A stretch of DNA of 64,000 nucleotides from Hymenobacter nivis. Its GTDB lineage: Bacteria; Bacteroidota; Bacteroidia; Cytophagales; Hymenobacteraceae. This document shows, piece by piece, positions 1 through 9,146 of this stretch; positions within the stretch are counted from its first letter, which is position 1; each line of letters starts with the position of its first letter. The DNA lies in contig NZ_RCYZ01000002.1 of NCBI RefSeq assembly GCF_006439025.1, positions 496,753 through 560,752 of the forward strand, in the 5' to 3' direction. The position numbers and the translations under genes are program-made. Below the pieces are notes generated by a model, which searched no databases, was not told the DNA's origin, and saw only the letters and a program-made list of their open reading frames with translations.

Positions 1-505
1 CGAAGGGCTGGGCGGCGAACAGCGGCTCCAGGAAGTCGCCCGCGTCGAAAGTGTAGCCTTGCAGGGGCCCGTAGGCGGTGGCAAACAGGGCGGGCGTGAT
101 GGCCGGCGCGGCGGTCCAGTGGTGCAGCCAGGCCTTCACCAAGTCGTGCGGCACTTGGGTGGCGTGCAGCGCGTCCCTGGTAGGATACTCTTCAGTCTCG
201 GCCAGGTAATAGGCCGACAGGCGCTGGCCGGCGGCATCGGCGGCGAACAGGGCCAGCGCGAAGCGCGCCGGGTGGCCTTGGTGGGCAATGGCCAGAAACC
301 GGGTTCTGACGGCGACGATGCCTACCGTTGATACCAGCCACACCAGGTGCTGGATGGACAGGCTCGCATAAGTGCGGCGGCCGTGGCCGGGCGCGGCAAA
401 GCAGTTAGCCAGCGCGTCGCCCCCGGGGCCCCCGGCAATTTTCAGCCACTCGGCGCTGTACTGCTCGAACTGTTCGGGGGTAAGAATACTCGGAATAACA
501 GACAT
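1..505 (-). CDS. Hypothetical protein, 3' end cut by window edge
   Basis: The frame is open from an ATG at 503-505 to the left edge, giving 168 visible residues and no stop. The protein begins MSVIPSILTPEQFEQY and reads as a soluble mixed alpha/beta protein. I see no signal peptide, membrane segment or motif I recognise. Coding bias matches the neighbours (GC-rich third positions), and the opposite-strand frames here are broken into short pieces, which supports the minus-strand reading. It is followed on the right by a 103-base gap and another minus-strand hypothetical gene, so the two could be cotranscribed. I do not recognise the family and assign no function. Confidence 0.65.
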   Translation of the reverse strand, partial: MSVIPSILTPEQFEQYSAEWLKIAGGPGGDALANCFAAPGHGRRTYASLSIQHLVWLVSTVGIVAVRTRFLAIAHQGHPARFALALFAADAAGQRLSAYYLAETEEYPTRDALHATQVPHDLVKAWLHHWTAAPAITPALFATAYGPLQGYTFDAGDFLEPLFAAQPF

Positions 506-608
506 TTATTCGGGGTGAATAAGGTAAACTTTATAAAGGTATAAGCAGCTAGCAATCAATAATTAGTAATCAACTAAGGCCAACCAGTTTTGCCTGATTG
601 GGAGCGGG

Positions 609-1454
609 TTAGGCGGGGCCGGCCGCAGGGTGGGCCAGCACCACGCGCTGGCCGGGCGTGGGGGCGGCTGGTTGGGCGTACACGGCCAGGGGCCCCCGCA
701 CGTCGCGGAACACCAGCTCGGCCAGCTGGCAGGGAGCCGGCTGGCCGGCCGCTGGCGGCGCGGGCCCGATGGCCACCTGGGGAGCCTCGGCGCCCACCGT
801 TCCCAGGCAGTGGTACTCCTGGCAGAGCAGCGAAAACGTGGAGCCGCGCACCACCACGGCGGCCCCGGGGTGCAGCACCAGCCGCCGCACGTTCAGCACC
901 ACGTAGGGGGGCAGGGCGGTGGGGGCCCAGGCCTCGGCGGCGGGCGTGCTCACGTCCCACTGCTCGCCGGGGCCCAGCACCTTCGTGTCGATGGACACGG
1001 CCTGCACGTGCACGGGCCCCTGGGGGACCGCCAGCTGGCCGCCGGCAAACACCAGCGCGCCGCCTTTGCCCGGGCCGGGCCCCGGGGCCGGCTGGTAAAA
1101 GCCCGGCACCGGGTGCGGCAGCAGGGCTGCGGCGGGCAGCAGCCGGAGCGCATCGGCGGTGGCGGCGGTGAAAAACCGGTGTTCCTCCAGCCCCTGCGCC
1201 AGCGCGTCGAGGTGGTGGCCCAGCTGCTGGGCCCGGCGCAGGAACTCGGCGCGCTGGGCGCTTTTCAGGGCGGGGAGGTTGGCGAGTTCGCGCGGCGACA
1301 TGGGAGCGGAGTGAAAAGGAATAACATTGGCGCGGCGGGCGCCGTCGGCCGCCGCGGGGCCCGCCGCGTCGAAGTTCTTTTGCCGCTGCTGCCAGCGCGG
1401 CGGGCGGCGCGCCGGGGCCTCATTTTCAAGCGCTAGCTCAGGCAGGGGGCTCAT
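609..1454 (-). CDS. Hypothetical protein (281 aa)
   Basis: The ATG lies at 1452-1454. The N-terminal ~45 residues are Ala/Pro/Arg-rich and probably disordered. Residues ~50-120 form a helical segment (ELANLPALKSAQ, then an Arg/Leu/Ala-rich helix), followed by a beta-rich region with repeated short strands (for example YVVLNVRRLVLHPGAAVVVRG). The latter half looks like a beta-helix or jelly-roll, but this is a guess from hydrophobic periodicity. There is no signal peptide. Several long frames exist on the other strand because of the high GC content. The minus-strand frame was preferred because it has balanced amino-acid composition and the usual codon bias. I cannot assign a function. Confidence 0.55.
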   Translation of the reverse strand: MSPLPELALENEAPARRPPRWQQRQKNFDAAGPAAADGARRANVIPFHSAPMSPRELANLPALKSAQRAEFLRRAQQLGHHLDALAQGLEEHRFFTAATADALRLLPAAALLPHPVPGFYQPAPGPGPGKGGALVFAGGQLAVPQGPVHVQAVSIDTKVLGPGEQWDVSTPAAEAWAPTALPPYVVLNVRRLVLHPGAAVVVRGSTFSLLCQEYHCLGTVGAEAPQVAIGPAPPAAGQPAPCQLAELVFRDVRGPLAVYAQPAAPTPGQRVVLAHPAAGPA

Positions 1455-1673
1455 GTAGGAAAGGCGAGGGTGGAGAGTGGTGCGGCGCGCGGCAGGGCCA
1501 AAAGCGGAGCTCCGCGCCGGCCCGATTGCATGGGTTCAATTTTGCAATGCAAAGAACCAAGACGCGGCCAGCTGTTTAGCGCGTAGAATTACCCGATTTT
1601 GGTGCCCGCCGCAGCAGCGCGGCGGGTGTTGGGGCCCGGCCGGGCCTACTTTTATTGTTTCCGCTTCGCTCCC

Positions 1674-2132
1674 ATGGCCGATTCGTTTTCCAAGCCCGCC
1701 CTGCACGCCGCCTGCCAGGCCTTCATCGAGCAGCGCATGGCCGCCGCTGCCCTGGCCATGCAGGCCGCCCAGGAATCGGCCAATTCCGACACCAAAAGCA
1801 GCGCGGGCGACAAGTACGAAACCGGCCGCGAAATGGCCACCCAGGAGCGCGACCGCAACGCCGGCCAGCTGCACCAGGCCCGCCAGCTGGCCGCCGAGCT
1901 GGCCCGCATCAGCCCCGACGCGCCCTGCGACGCCGTGCGCCCGGGGGCCCTGGCGCACACCTCGCTGGGCTGGTTCTACCTGGCCATCAGCGCGGGCCGG
2001 CTGGTGGTGGGCGGGCAGGAGTGCTTCGCCGTGTCGGGGGCCGCGCCAGTAGCCCTGGCCCTGAAGGGCAAGCGCGCCGGCGAGGCGGCCGTGTTCAACG
2101 GCAAAACGGTGCAGGTGCTGGCCGTTTCGTAG
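1674..2132 (+). CDS. GreA/GreB-like family protein (often labelled 3-oxoacyl-ACP synthase)
   Basis: This 152-residue protein has an N-terminal alpha-helical hairpin (residues ~5-75) with the signature TKSSAGDKYETGREM around residues 39-53, and a C-terminal small beta domain. That layout resembles the coiled-coil plus FKBP-like fold of GreA/GreB transcript cleavage factors. The Bacteroidota family carrying this signature is frequently mislabelled 3-oxoacyl-ACP synthase in databases. No ketosynthase active site is visible. The ATG at 1674 was chosen because the signature then falls at the usual distance from the start; an upstream in-frame extension is low-complexity. If it acts like GreA it would bind the secondary channel of RNA polymerase, which is inference. 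Confidence 0.6.
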   Translation: MADSFSKPALHAACQAFIEQRMAAAALAMQAAQESANSDTKSSAGDKYETGREMATQERDRNAGQLHQARQLAAELARISPDAPCDAVRPGALAHTSLGWFYLAISAGRLVVGGQECFAVSGAAPVALALKGKRAGEAAVFNGKTVQVLAVS

Positions 2133-2204
2133 GGGCCCTAAAACATAGCGGGGCCCCGGCCGTCTGCGCCCCCGCGGGCCAGGTAAGGGCCCCGCTTCTT
2201 ACGA

Positions 2205-3236
2205 ATGAAAATCCTTGGTAAAGCCCCTTCGGCGGCGCAGGCCCGGCAATTTGCGGCGCTGCCCAACTTCGAAGGCGGCAAGTTTCAGAACCCGGGCGGC
2301 GTGCGGTTCAGCGTCGGCGATGCGCCCATGGGCAAGCTGCTGCGGGGCTACCTGAACCGGCCCAAAACCAGCCGCCCCAGCCGGCCACTGCCGTGGGTGG
2401 CCACCAACCTGCGGGCCCCGGGGCCCTTCGCGCGGCCCACCCTCACCTGGTTCGGTCATTCGTCGTACCTAATTAAATACCAAGAGCTTAATATCCTGGT
2501 AGACCCCGTGTTCAGCGGCAATGCCTCGCCGGTACCGGGCTCGGTGCGGGCCTTTGCGGGCAGCAACGGCTACGGCGTGGCCGACTTGCCGCCCATTGAT
2601 GTGCTGGTGCTCACCCACGACCACTACGACCACCTCGACTATGCCACCGTGGCGGCGTTGCGCCCCCAGGTGGCCCGGGTGGTCACGGGCCTGGGCGTGG
2701 GGGCCCACCTGCGCCACTGGGGCTACGCCGCCAACCAAATTACGGAGCTGAACTGGCACGATACCGCCGCACCATTGCCCGGCGTGCAGCTCACGGCCGT
2801 GCCGGCGCAGCACATGTCGGGCCGCGCCTTTTCGCCCCAAAACACGCTGTGGGCCGCCTTTGTGCTCCAGCTGGGGCCCTACCGCCTGTACTTAGGCGGC
2901 GACAGCGGCTATGGCCCGCACTTCCAGGAAATCGGGGCCCAGTACGGCCCCTTCGACCTGGCCCTGCTCGAAAACGGGCAGTACGACGAGCTGTGGCACC
3001 CCATCCACACCCTGCCCGAAGAAACGGCCCAGGCCGCCCGCGACCTGCGCGCCGCCGTGCTCTGGCCCGTGCACTGGGCCAAATTCACGCTGGCCTACCA
3101 CGCCTGGAACGAGCCCATCGAGCGCCTGCTGCCCGCCGCCTGGGCCCTGGCGATGCCCGTCACGGTGCCCCGCATCGGCGAGCCCTACGCCGTGGGCGAC
3201 CCGGTGCGGCAGGAGCCGTGGTGGGAGTTGGAGTAG
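2205..3236 (+). CDS. MBL-fold metal-dependent hydrolase (UlaG / NAPE-PLD-like)
   Basis: A 343-residue metallo-beta-lactamase-fold protein. The metal-binding motif THDHYDHLD is at residues 137-145 (H138, D139, H140, D142, H143 and neighbours). A further histidine is in AQHMSGR (H203) and the metal-bridging aspartate is in LGGDSGYG (D233). PVHWAKF near residue 290 supplies the last histidine. The order and the N-terminal ~80-residue extension fit the UlaG/NAPE-hydrolysing phospholipase D-like branch. There is no signal peptide, so it is probably cytoplasmic. The substrate is not evident; in bacteria these proteins hydrolyse lactones or phosphodiesters. It lies 72 bases after the GreA-like gene on the same strand, so cotranscription is possible. 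Confidence 0.85.
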   Translation: MKILGKAPSAAQARQFAALPNFEGGKFQNPGGVRFSVGDAPMGKLLRGYLNRPKTSRPSRPLPWVATNLRAPGPFARPTLTWFGHSSYLIKYQELNILVDPVFSGNASPVPGSVRAFAGSNGYGVADLPPIDVLVLTHDHYDHLDYATVAALRPQVARVVTGLGVGAHLRHWGYAANQITELNWHDTAAPLPGVQLTAVPAQHMSGRAFSPQNTLWAAFVLQLGPYRLYLGGDSGYGPHFQEIGAQYGPFDLALLENGQYDELWHPIHTLPEETAQAARDLRAAVLWPVHWAKFTLAYHAWNEPIERLLPAAWALAMPVTVPRIGEPYAVGDPVRQEPWWELE

Positions 3237-3475
3237 GCATTTTTTGGGTTGGGGCCCCTGGGGCTATAAAATGGGATACCCCGTTCGGCGTTCGCACCGC
3301 AACGGCGTTGGACTTCGTTCAGCCGCGCTGGAGCCTAAACATTTGGGCGGCCGAAGGGCTTTGTTATCAAACCTATGCACTGCGTCGGGCCCTGAAATTG
3401 GCGCGGCATGGCCGGTAGCTACCCGAGCCAACGCGGCAACGGAGCCGGCCACCGGGGCCCTAACCGAAAACCAGT

Positions 3476-3823
3476 ATGAACACCGCCGCCCACATCGCCC
3501 AACTCGTCGTCGCCCTGTCGGTCATCTTCGTGTGGGTGTTCCGCTTCGACAACATCGTGCTGGAATTCAAGCAGTACGGCCTGAGCGACCAGACCCGCAC
3601 GCTGGTGGGCTCCACCAAAATTGCCCTGGCCACCCTGCTCATTGCCGGCATCTGGTACCCGGCCCTGGTGCTGATACCGGCCCTTGTCATGGCCTTTCTG
3701 ATGCTGGCCGCGCAGTACTTCCACCAAAAGGTGAACAATCCGCTCGTTAAGCGTGCCCCTTCGTTTATTCTGCTGGTGCTGAGCTTGTTCATTGCCTACG
3801 CGGCCTTGCACCCCGCCGCGTAA
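3476..3823 (+). CDS. DoxX-like integral membrane protein (first of a tandem pair)
   Basis: A 115-residue protein with about four membrane segments (residues ~5-22, 45-62, 62-82 and 92-112). It has the DoxX-like pattern FKQYGLSD...VGSTKIALATLLIAG, in which a short amphipathic segment is followed by a Gly-rich helix. The biochemical role of this small DoxX branch is not established; relatives occur in respiratory or stress-linked membrane complexes. Its stop codon TAA (3821-3823) shares its last base with the ATG of the next gene, which belongs to the same family, so the two are almost certainly translated together. The 239 bases upstream contain no gene or recognisable site. Confidence 0.7.
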   Translation: MNTAAHIAQLVVALSVIFVWVFRFDNIVLEFKQYGLSDQTRTLVGSTKIALATLLIAGIWYPALVLIPALVMAFLMLAAQYFHQKVNNPLVKRAPSFILLVLSLFIAYAALHPAA

Positions 3824-4158
3824 TGTCCCTGCTAACCGTCCTGATTCTAGTTTCAAGCCTGTCCTTTCTGGGCTATGGCGTCGCCTATTTCATGTCGCCC
3901 AACATGAAAGCAGAGTTCAAGCGGTTTGGGCTAGAAAAAGAGGGAATCATTGCCATTGTCTTCGAGTTGCTGGGGGCCGTGGGCCTGCTGGTGGGCCTGA
4001 AGTACAACATCATCCTCCTCATCTCGTCCGGCGGCTTGGCCCTACTGATGTTCCTGGGCGTGGGCATTCGCATCAAGGTAAAGGATGGCCTACTAATTTC
4101 GCTGCCGGCCTTTGCCTTCATGCTGCTGAACGCCTACATTTTCGCCAAGGCGTTGTAA
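3823..4158 (+). CDS. DoxX-like integral membrane protein (second of a tandem pair)
   Basis: A 111-residue protein with four predicted membrane segments. It repeats the layout of the preceding gene: FKRFGLEKEG aligns with FKQYGLSDQT upstream and is followed by ELLGAVGLLVGL. The two proteins are therefore diverged paralogues, not one split gene. Each has its own start and a complete four-helix core. The ATG overlaps the upstream TAA by one base (TAATG), implying termination-reinitiation and probably equimolar synthesis, consistent with a heterodimer (inference). It converges with the OmpA/PD40 gene, whose stop lies 34 bases downstream. Confidence 0.7.
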   Translation: MSLLTVLILVSSLSFLGYGVAYFMSPNMKAEFKRFGLEKEGIIAIVFELLGAVGLLVGLKYNIILLISSGGLALLMFLGVGIRIKVKDGLLISLPAFAFMLLNAYIFAKAL

Positions 4159-4192
4159 AACAGGCCGATGATGTAGGGTCCTGGCTGGGGCC

Positions 4193-6220
4193 TTATTTCC
4201 ATGCCCCGCCGGCCGGCGCGTCGCCTTCGGGCTTGAGAATGCGGAACTCCACGCGGCGGTTCACGCGGGCGTCGGCCTCGTTGGCCTCTTCCTTCAGGGG
4301 TTGGGAGCTGCCGTAGCCGCCGCTTTCGAGGCGGGCGGGCGCAATTTTACCCCGCCGCTCAATGTACCGGCGGATGGCCTCGGCGCGGGCCTGCGAGAGG
4401 AGCAGGTTGGCGTCAGGGTCGCCTTGAGCATCGGTGTGGCCCGCAATGGCGAGGCGGTAGGTGGGGTGGTCGGCCAGAAAGGTTGTGAGCCGGTCGAGGG
4501 TGGGGTGCATGGCCGCCAGCACGTTGGCCTTGCCGGCCTCAAATTCGATGTTGCGGAACACCAGCGGCAGCTTGTAGTTCAGGCTGTTGGTGAGCAGGCT
4601 CAGCACGGTGTCGCCCTTCAGCTCAAATTTCTTCTCGACGCTGAAAAAATCGGGGCTCTGGATGAGCAGCACGTAGTGCGAGCCCTCCATGAGCTCAAAG
4701 TCGAAGCTGCCGTCGGGCCGCAGGTACTTGCTGGCCACCTCCACGCCGTTGTCGGTATCAATCACGCTCACAATGCCTTGCAGCGGCTTGTTGCTGACGG
4801 AGTCGCGCAGGATGCCGGCCACGGTGGTGGTGGCCAGCGGCTGGGCCTCCATGGGCAGCGGGAAGGAGTAGAGGTCGAGGTTGCCCACGTCGGTGGGCTC
4901 GGAGCGGGCGTAGTACAGGTTCTTGCTTTCGCGGTCGATGGTGAAATAGTACTCCGGGCCCTTGCCGTTCACCAGGGGCCCAATGTTGCGGGGCTCCTGC
5001 CAGCGCCCTTGCACGCGGTAGGTTTTGTAGATATCAAAGTCGCCGAAGTTCAGCAGTTGCCCGCGCGAGCTGAAGTACAGCACGTGGTAGAGGGGGTGGT
5101 AGAAGGGGCTGACCTCGCTCTCGCGGGTGTTCACGGTGGGCCCCAGGTTTTGGGCGGGGCCCCACTGGCCATTCTTCTGGCGGGCGGTAAAGTAAAGGTC
5201 GCTGGCCCCAAACCCGCCCAGGCGGTCGGAGGCAAAGTACAGCGTGTCTTCGCTTTGCGAGAGCGCGGGCTGTGAGTCCCAGGCCACCGAGTTCACGGCG
5301 GGGCCCAGGCTGCGGGGCACGCTCCACTTATTGTCTTTGCCCAGCTTGGCCGTGTACAGGTCGCAGTTGCCGTGGCAGGTGGGGCACTCGCAGCGGGCAA
5401 AAAAGATGGTGCGCCCGTCCTTGCTAAAGCAGGCCGAACCTTCATTATAAGGGGAATTGATGGGCTTGGGCAGCGGCTCGGCATCGGTCCAGCTCACGCC
5501 CTCGCGCCGCGAGGTGTACAAGTCTTCGTCGACGGTGCCGGCCAGGCCCCGGCGCTTGCGCTTGCTGCTGAAAAGCAGCAGCGAATCGCGCCCGGCCAGG
5601 GTGGGGCCGTAGTCCGGGGCCTTGCTGTTCACGGCGTCGCCCATGCTCGTGTACACGCCCTTGGGCGGGTGGAACGTATTGAGGTTCTTGCGGTACTCTA
5701 CCAAGTCGTAATACGTTTGCAGGGGCACGTACAAGGCAGTGCTTTTTTGCTCCAGCGAATCGTAGTACAATTGCACTTTGGTAACATCCGTCCGGCGATG
5801 TTTTAAGGCCAGGCGGTAGTAGGCCTTGGCCTTCACCAGCTGGCTGTCGCGCTCCAGCAGCTGGCCCATGCGCCAGAGCAGCCCGGTGCCGCGCCCAAAG
5901 TTTTCGGGCCCGAACCGCGCCACGTAATCTTCGAGCAATAGCCGGGCTTGGTGGTAACGGCGGCGCTTTTCGGCGTGGGCGATGGCGCGCAGGGCTTTTT
6001 TGTCTTCGTAGAAGCGGTACTTATTAATGTACACAAAATCGGGGGTGCCGTCGGGGCGCAGGCGCAGCGACTGGCTGGTGCGGCTGCTCAGGCCGCGCAC
6101 TTTGTAGGCCCCGGGCGCAATGGCCGGGCGCGGTGCCTGGGCCCAGGCGTGGGGCCCCAGGGCCAGGCCCCACGCAAAGGCGAGCCACCGCAGCGCCCGC
6201 CGACAAAACATTACAGGCAT
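4193..6220 (-). CDS. OmpA-family protein with TPR and PD40 beta-propeller repeats
   Basis: A 675-residue exported protein. Residues 1-28 form a signal peptide ending AWAQ. Residues ~75-170 are TPR-like helices. Residues ~200-460 hold WD40-like PD40 repeats, recognisable from the repeated patterns FSSKRKR, FSKDGRTIFFAR, LYFASDRLGG and LYFSSRG. A carboxypeptidase-regulatory-like beta domain follows (~470-540), and residues ~555-665 form an OmpA C-terminal peptidoglycan-binding domain with the typical IAGHTDAQGD...LSQARAEAI and RVNRRVEF motifs. This architecture is common in Bacteroidota; several relatives, including PorE of type IX secretion, are periplasmic and peptidoglycan-bound. The specific role here is unknown. 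It diverges from lon, and the 208-base gap must hold both promoters. Confidence 0.88.
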   Translation of the reverse strand: MPVMFCRRALRWLAFAWGLALGPHAWAQAPRPAIAPGAYKVRGLSSRTSQSLRLRPDGTPDFVYINKYRFYEDKKALRAIAHAEKRRRYHQARLLLEDYVARFGPENFGRGTGLLWRMGQLLERDSQLVKAKAYYRLALKHRRTDVTKVQLYYDSLEQKSTALYVPLQTYYDLVEYRKNLNTFHPPKGVYTSMGDAVNSKAPDYGPTLAGRDSLLLFSSKRKRRGLAGTVDEDLYTSRREGVSWTDAEPLPKPINSPYNEGSACFSKDGRTIFFARCECPTCHGNCDLYTAKLGKDNKWSVPRSLGPAVNSVAWDSQPALSQSEDTLYFASDRLGGFGASDLYFTARQKNGQWGPAQNLGPTVNTRESEVSPFYHPLYHVLYFSSRGQLLNFGDFDIYKTYRVQGRWQEPRNIGPLVNGKGPEYYFTIDRESKNLYYARSEPTDVGNLDLYSFPLPMEAQPLATTTVAGILRDSVSNKPLQGIVSVIDTDNGVEVASKYLRPDGSFDFELMEGSHYVLLIQSPDFFSVEKKFELKGDTVLSLLTNSLNYKLPLVFRNIEFEAGKANVLAAMHPTLDRLTTFLADHPTYRLAIAGHTDAQGDPDANLLLSQARAEAIRRYIERRGKIAPARLESGGYGSSQPLKEEANEADARVNRRVEFRILKPEGDAPAGGAWK

Positions 6221-6428
6221 GGCCCGGAGACAAAGAGTTGAATAGCGAACGCAAGTTGTCCAAAAAAATATAATTATCCGGGTAAGCGCCGCTTTGGCAT
6301 TGCCCCGGCTTTGGCACGGCGCTTGACCCGCCAGGGCCGCCGGCGGGTGTATCTTGTCGGCTCGTTATGTATGCGCGGCGGGCTGCCACTCTGGCACCCG
6401 CCGCGTTCGTCCCTTGATCCTTTCTGCC

Positions 6429-8942
6429 ATGCACCTGGCTTCTGTTTCCATCGCCGCGCCGCGCCCCCAGGGGCTGCGTGGCGAAGCCAACCCCCAACCC
6501 GAGGCCATTGCCATCATGGCTGCCGACCCCGACCACCTGCTCAACGGCGACGACGCGCCCGCCAAGCTGCCGCTGCTGCCCGTGCGCAACACGGTGCTGT
6601 TTCCGGGCGTGGTGCTACCCGTCACGGTCACCCGTAAGAAAAGCGCCAAGCTGGTGCGTGCCATCTACGCCAGCGGCGACAAGCTGCTGGGCGTGGTGGC
6701 CCAACGCAGCCCCGACGACGCCGAGCCCACCGTGGCCGAGCTGCACCCCGTGGGCACGCTCGCCCGCATCCTCAAGCTCATCGACCAGCCCGATGGCCAG
6801 GTCACCATCATCATCCAGGGCCAGGTGCGCTTCACCATCGAGGAGGAGCTGAGCTACGCGCCCCGCCTCACGGCCCGGGTGCAGTACTTCGCCGAAACGT
6901 CGCTCAACACGGACGTGCCCGCCGATTTTGCCTTGCTGCAAAGCCTGCGCGAGGCCGCCGGCAAGGTGGTGGAGCTGAGCCCCGAAATCCCGTCGGAGGC
7001 GCGCAACATGCTCGAAGGCATTCAGTCGCCGGCCTTCCTCACGCACTTTTTGTGCTCCAACGTGCAGCTCGACTTGGCCGCCAAGCAGCGCCTGCTCGAA
7101 CTGAGCGACCCCGAGCAGCAGGCCCGCCAGCTGCTCGAAGCCCTGCTGAACCAGGTGGAGTTGCTCGAAATCAAGCAGGACATCCGCACCAAAACCCACA
7201 CCGGCATCGACGCCCAGCAGCGCGAGTACTTCCTGCGCCAGCAGCTCAAAACCCTGCAGGACGAGCTGGGCCAGGAGGGCCCCGACCAAGACATCGGCCG
7301 CTACCGTGACCGGGCCCTGACCAAAAACTGGCCCGAGCCGGTGGCCCTGCACTTTGCCAAGGAGATGGAAAAGCTGGCCCGTACCAATCCCATGGCGCCG
7401 GACTTTTCGGTGATTTCCAACTACGTGGAGTTTCTGCTCGACCTGCCCTGGAACGAGTACACGAAGGACAAAATCAACCTCAAGCAAACCCGCAAAATCC
7501 TCGACGCCGACCACTTTGGCCTCGAAAAGGTGAAGGAACGCATCCTCGAGTACCTGGCCGTGCTTAAGCTGAAGCAGGATTTGAAGTCGCCGATTCTGTG
7601 CCTGTACGGCCCCCCCGGCGTGGGCAAAACCTCCCTTGGGCGCAGCATTGCCACGGCTTTGGGCCGCAAGTACGTGCGCTTGAGTCTGGGCGGCGTGCGC
7701 GACGAAGCCGAAATCCGCGGGCACCGCAAAACCTACGTGGGGGCCATGCCGGGCCGCATCATCGCCCAGATCAAAAAGGCTGGGGCCAGCAACCCGGTCA
7801 TTATTTTGGACGAGATTGACAAGGTGAGCGCCGACTTCCGCGGCGACCCCAGCTCGGCCCTGCTCGAAGTGCTCGACCCGGAGCAGAACTCGACCTTCGT
7901 GGACAACTACCTGGAGGTGGAGTACGACCTGAGCAAGGTGCTGTTCATTGCCACGGCCAACTCGCTCGACACCATCCAGCCCGCCCTGCGCGACCGGATG
8001 GAAATCATCGACCTGACCGGTTACACCCAGGAGGAAAAGGTGCAGATTGCCAAGAAGCACCTATGGCCCAAGCAATTGCGCGAGCACGGCCTGGGGCCCC
8101 AGGAAGTAAAAATCAGCGACGGGGCCCTGCACCGCGTGGCCGACGACTACACCCGCGAGAGCGGCGTGCGCGGCCTCGAGCGCAAGCTGGCTGCCCTGAC
8201 GCGCAACCTGGCCCGCCGCAAGGCCGGCAAGGAACCCGTGCCCGCCGCCCTCGACCCCGCCGAAGTGCGCCGCATCCTGGGGGCCCCCATCTACGACCGC
8301 GACATGTACCAGGACAACGACACGGCCGGCGTGGTGACGGGCCTGGCCTGGACGAGCGTGGGCGGTGACATCTTGTTCGTGGAGAGCCTTTTGAGCCGCG
8401 GCCGGGGCAAGCTCACGCTCTCGGGCCAGCTCGGCGACGTGATGAAGGAATCGGCCATTACGGCCCTGAGCTACCTGCGCAGCCGGGCCGACGAAATCGG
8501 CATCGACTACCGCTTGTTCGACCAGTACGACCTGCACATTCACTTCCCCGAGGGGGCCGTGCCCAAGGACGGGCCCAGCGCGGGCATCGCTATTTTTACC
8601 AGCATGGCCTCGGCCTTCACCCAGCGCCGGGTGCGCCCGCGCCTGGCCATGACCGGCGAAATCACGCTCCGCGGCAAGGTGCTGCCCGTGGGCGGCATCA
8701 AGGAAAAGCTGTTGGCCGCCCGCCGTGCCGGCATGACGGACATTATGCTGTGCGCCAAAAACCGCAAGGACGTGGAGGAAATTATGCCCGACTACCTCCA
8801 AGGCCTTCACATTCACTACGTCGACCGCGTACTGGACGTGCTGGGCGTGGCCCTGCTCGACGAATTGGTGCCGCACCCCCAAAAGCTGCCCGTGCGCGAC
8901 GAGCCGGTGCCCGCCCCGGGCCCCAGCGTGGAGGTGCAGTAG
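6429..8942 (+). CDS. lon: ATP-dependent protease La (Lon)
   Basis: A homohexameric cytoplasmic AAA+ serine protease that degrades misfolded and regulatory proteins. In order: LON substrate-binding domain (from [14 protein letters not shown]), a helical coiled-coil domain, the AAA+ module with Walker [12 protein letters not shown] and Walker [10 protein letters not shown], and the protease domain with catalytic serine in PKDGPSAG (about residue 717) and lysine in GGIKEKLL (about residue 758). Length (837 residues from this start) is normal. I chose the ATG at 6429; the ATG at 6516, which begins MAADPDHLL, is an equally reasonable start because the first ~29 residues are not conserved. An upstream extension to 6354 is unlikely. 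It is transcribed divergently from the OmpA/PD40 gene. Confidence 0.97.
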   Translation: MHLASVSIAAPRPQGLRGEANPQPEAIAIMAADPDHLLNGDDAPAKLPLLPVRNTVLFPGVVLPVTVTRKKSAKLVRAIYASGDKLLGVVAQRSPDDAEPTVAELHPVGTLARILKLIDQPDGQVTIIIQGQVRFTIEEELSYAPRLTARVQYFAETSLNTDVPADFALLQSLREAAGKVVELSPEIPSEARNMLEGIQSPAFLTHFLCSNVQLDLAAKQRLLELSDPEQQARQLLEALLNQVELLEIKQDIRTKTHTGIDAQQREYFLRQQLKTLQDELGQEGPDQDIGRYRDRALTKNWPEPVALHFAKEMEKLARTNPMAPDFSVISNYVEFLLDLPWNEYTKDKINLKQTRKILDADHFGLEKVKERILEYLAVLKLKQDLKSPILCLYGPPGVGKTSLGRSIATALGRKYVRLSLGGVRDEAEIRGHRKTYVGAMPGRIIAQIKKAGASNPVIILDEIDKVSADFRGDPSSALLEVLDPEQNSTFVDNYLEVEYDLSKVLFIATANSLDTIQPALRDRMEIIDLTGYTQEEKVQIAKKHLWPKQLREHGLGPQEVKISDGALHRVADDYTRESGVRGLERKLAALTRNLARRKAGKEPVPAALDPAEVRRILGAPIYDRDMYQDNDTAGVVTGLAWTSVGGDILFVESLLSRGRGKLTLSGQLGDVMKESAITALSYLRSRADEIGIDYRLFDQYDLHIHFPEGAVPKDGPSAGIAIFTSMASAFTQRRVRPRLAMTGEITLRGKVLPVGGIKEKLLAARRAGMTDIMLCAKNRKDVEEIMPDYLQGLHIHYVDRVLDVLGVALLDELVPHPQKLPVRDEPVPAPGPSVEVQ

Positions 8943-8989
8943 GGGAGATGCTAAAAGGTAGGGTAGGACGTTTTTGGTTAAATTTAGAA

Positions 8990-9103
8990 CGTCCTGCTCA
9001 TCTAGCGTCCGCGCAGTCGAAGCATCTCTACCGTAGCAGTAAATATTGATTATTTGCGCGGCGGAGATGCTTCGACTGCGCGGATGCCAGATGAGCAGGA
9101 TGG
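8990..9103. repeat. REP-like inverted repeat R1 (lon-porQ spacer)
   Basis: Two arms of about 39 bases (8990-9029 and 9064-9103) are near-perfect reverse complements around an AT-rich centre. The inner ends of the arms carry the GAAGCATCTC / GAGATGCTTC core shared with the elements at 18064, 23891 and 33937. A second, outer pairing of AGGTAGGG (8956-8963) with CCCTACCT (9128-9135) extends the structure across the whole spacer. It lies between two codirectional genes, so it could act as a processing or attenuation hairpin, but the family resemblance suggests a dispersed repeat. Confidence 0.85.
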
Positions 9104-9146
9104 CCTGACGGTCCGTCTCAATGCACTCCCTACCTAAATTCGGTTG

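Noticed and set aside
1674..2132. 3-oxoacyl-ACP synthase
   Set aside because: Name used in some databases for this family, but there is no ketosynthase motif and the length and fold pattern do not fit.
6615..8060. 481-codon minus-strand frame
   Set aside because: Antisense shadow of lon, produced by GC-rich third positions.
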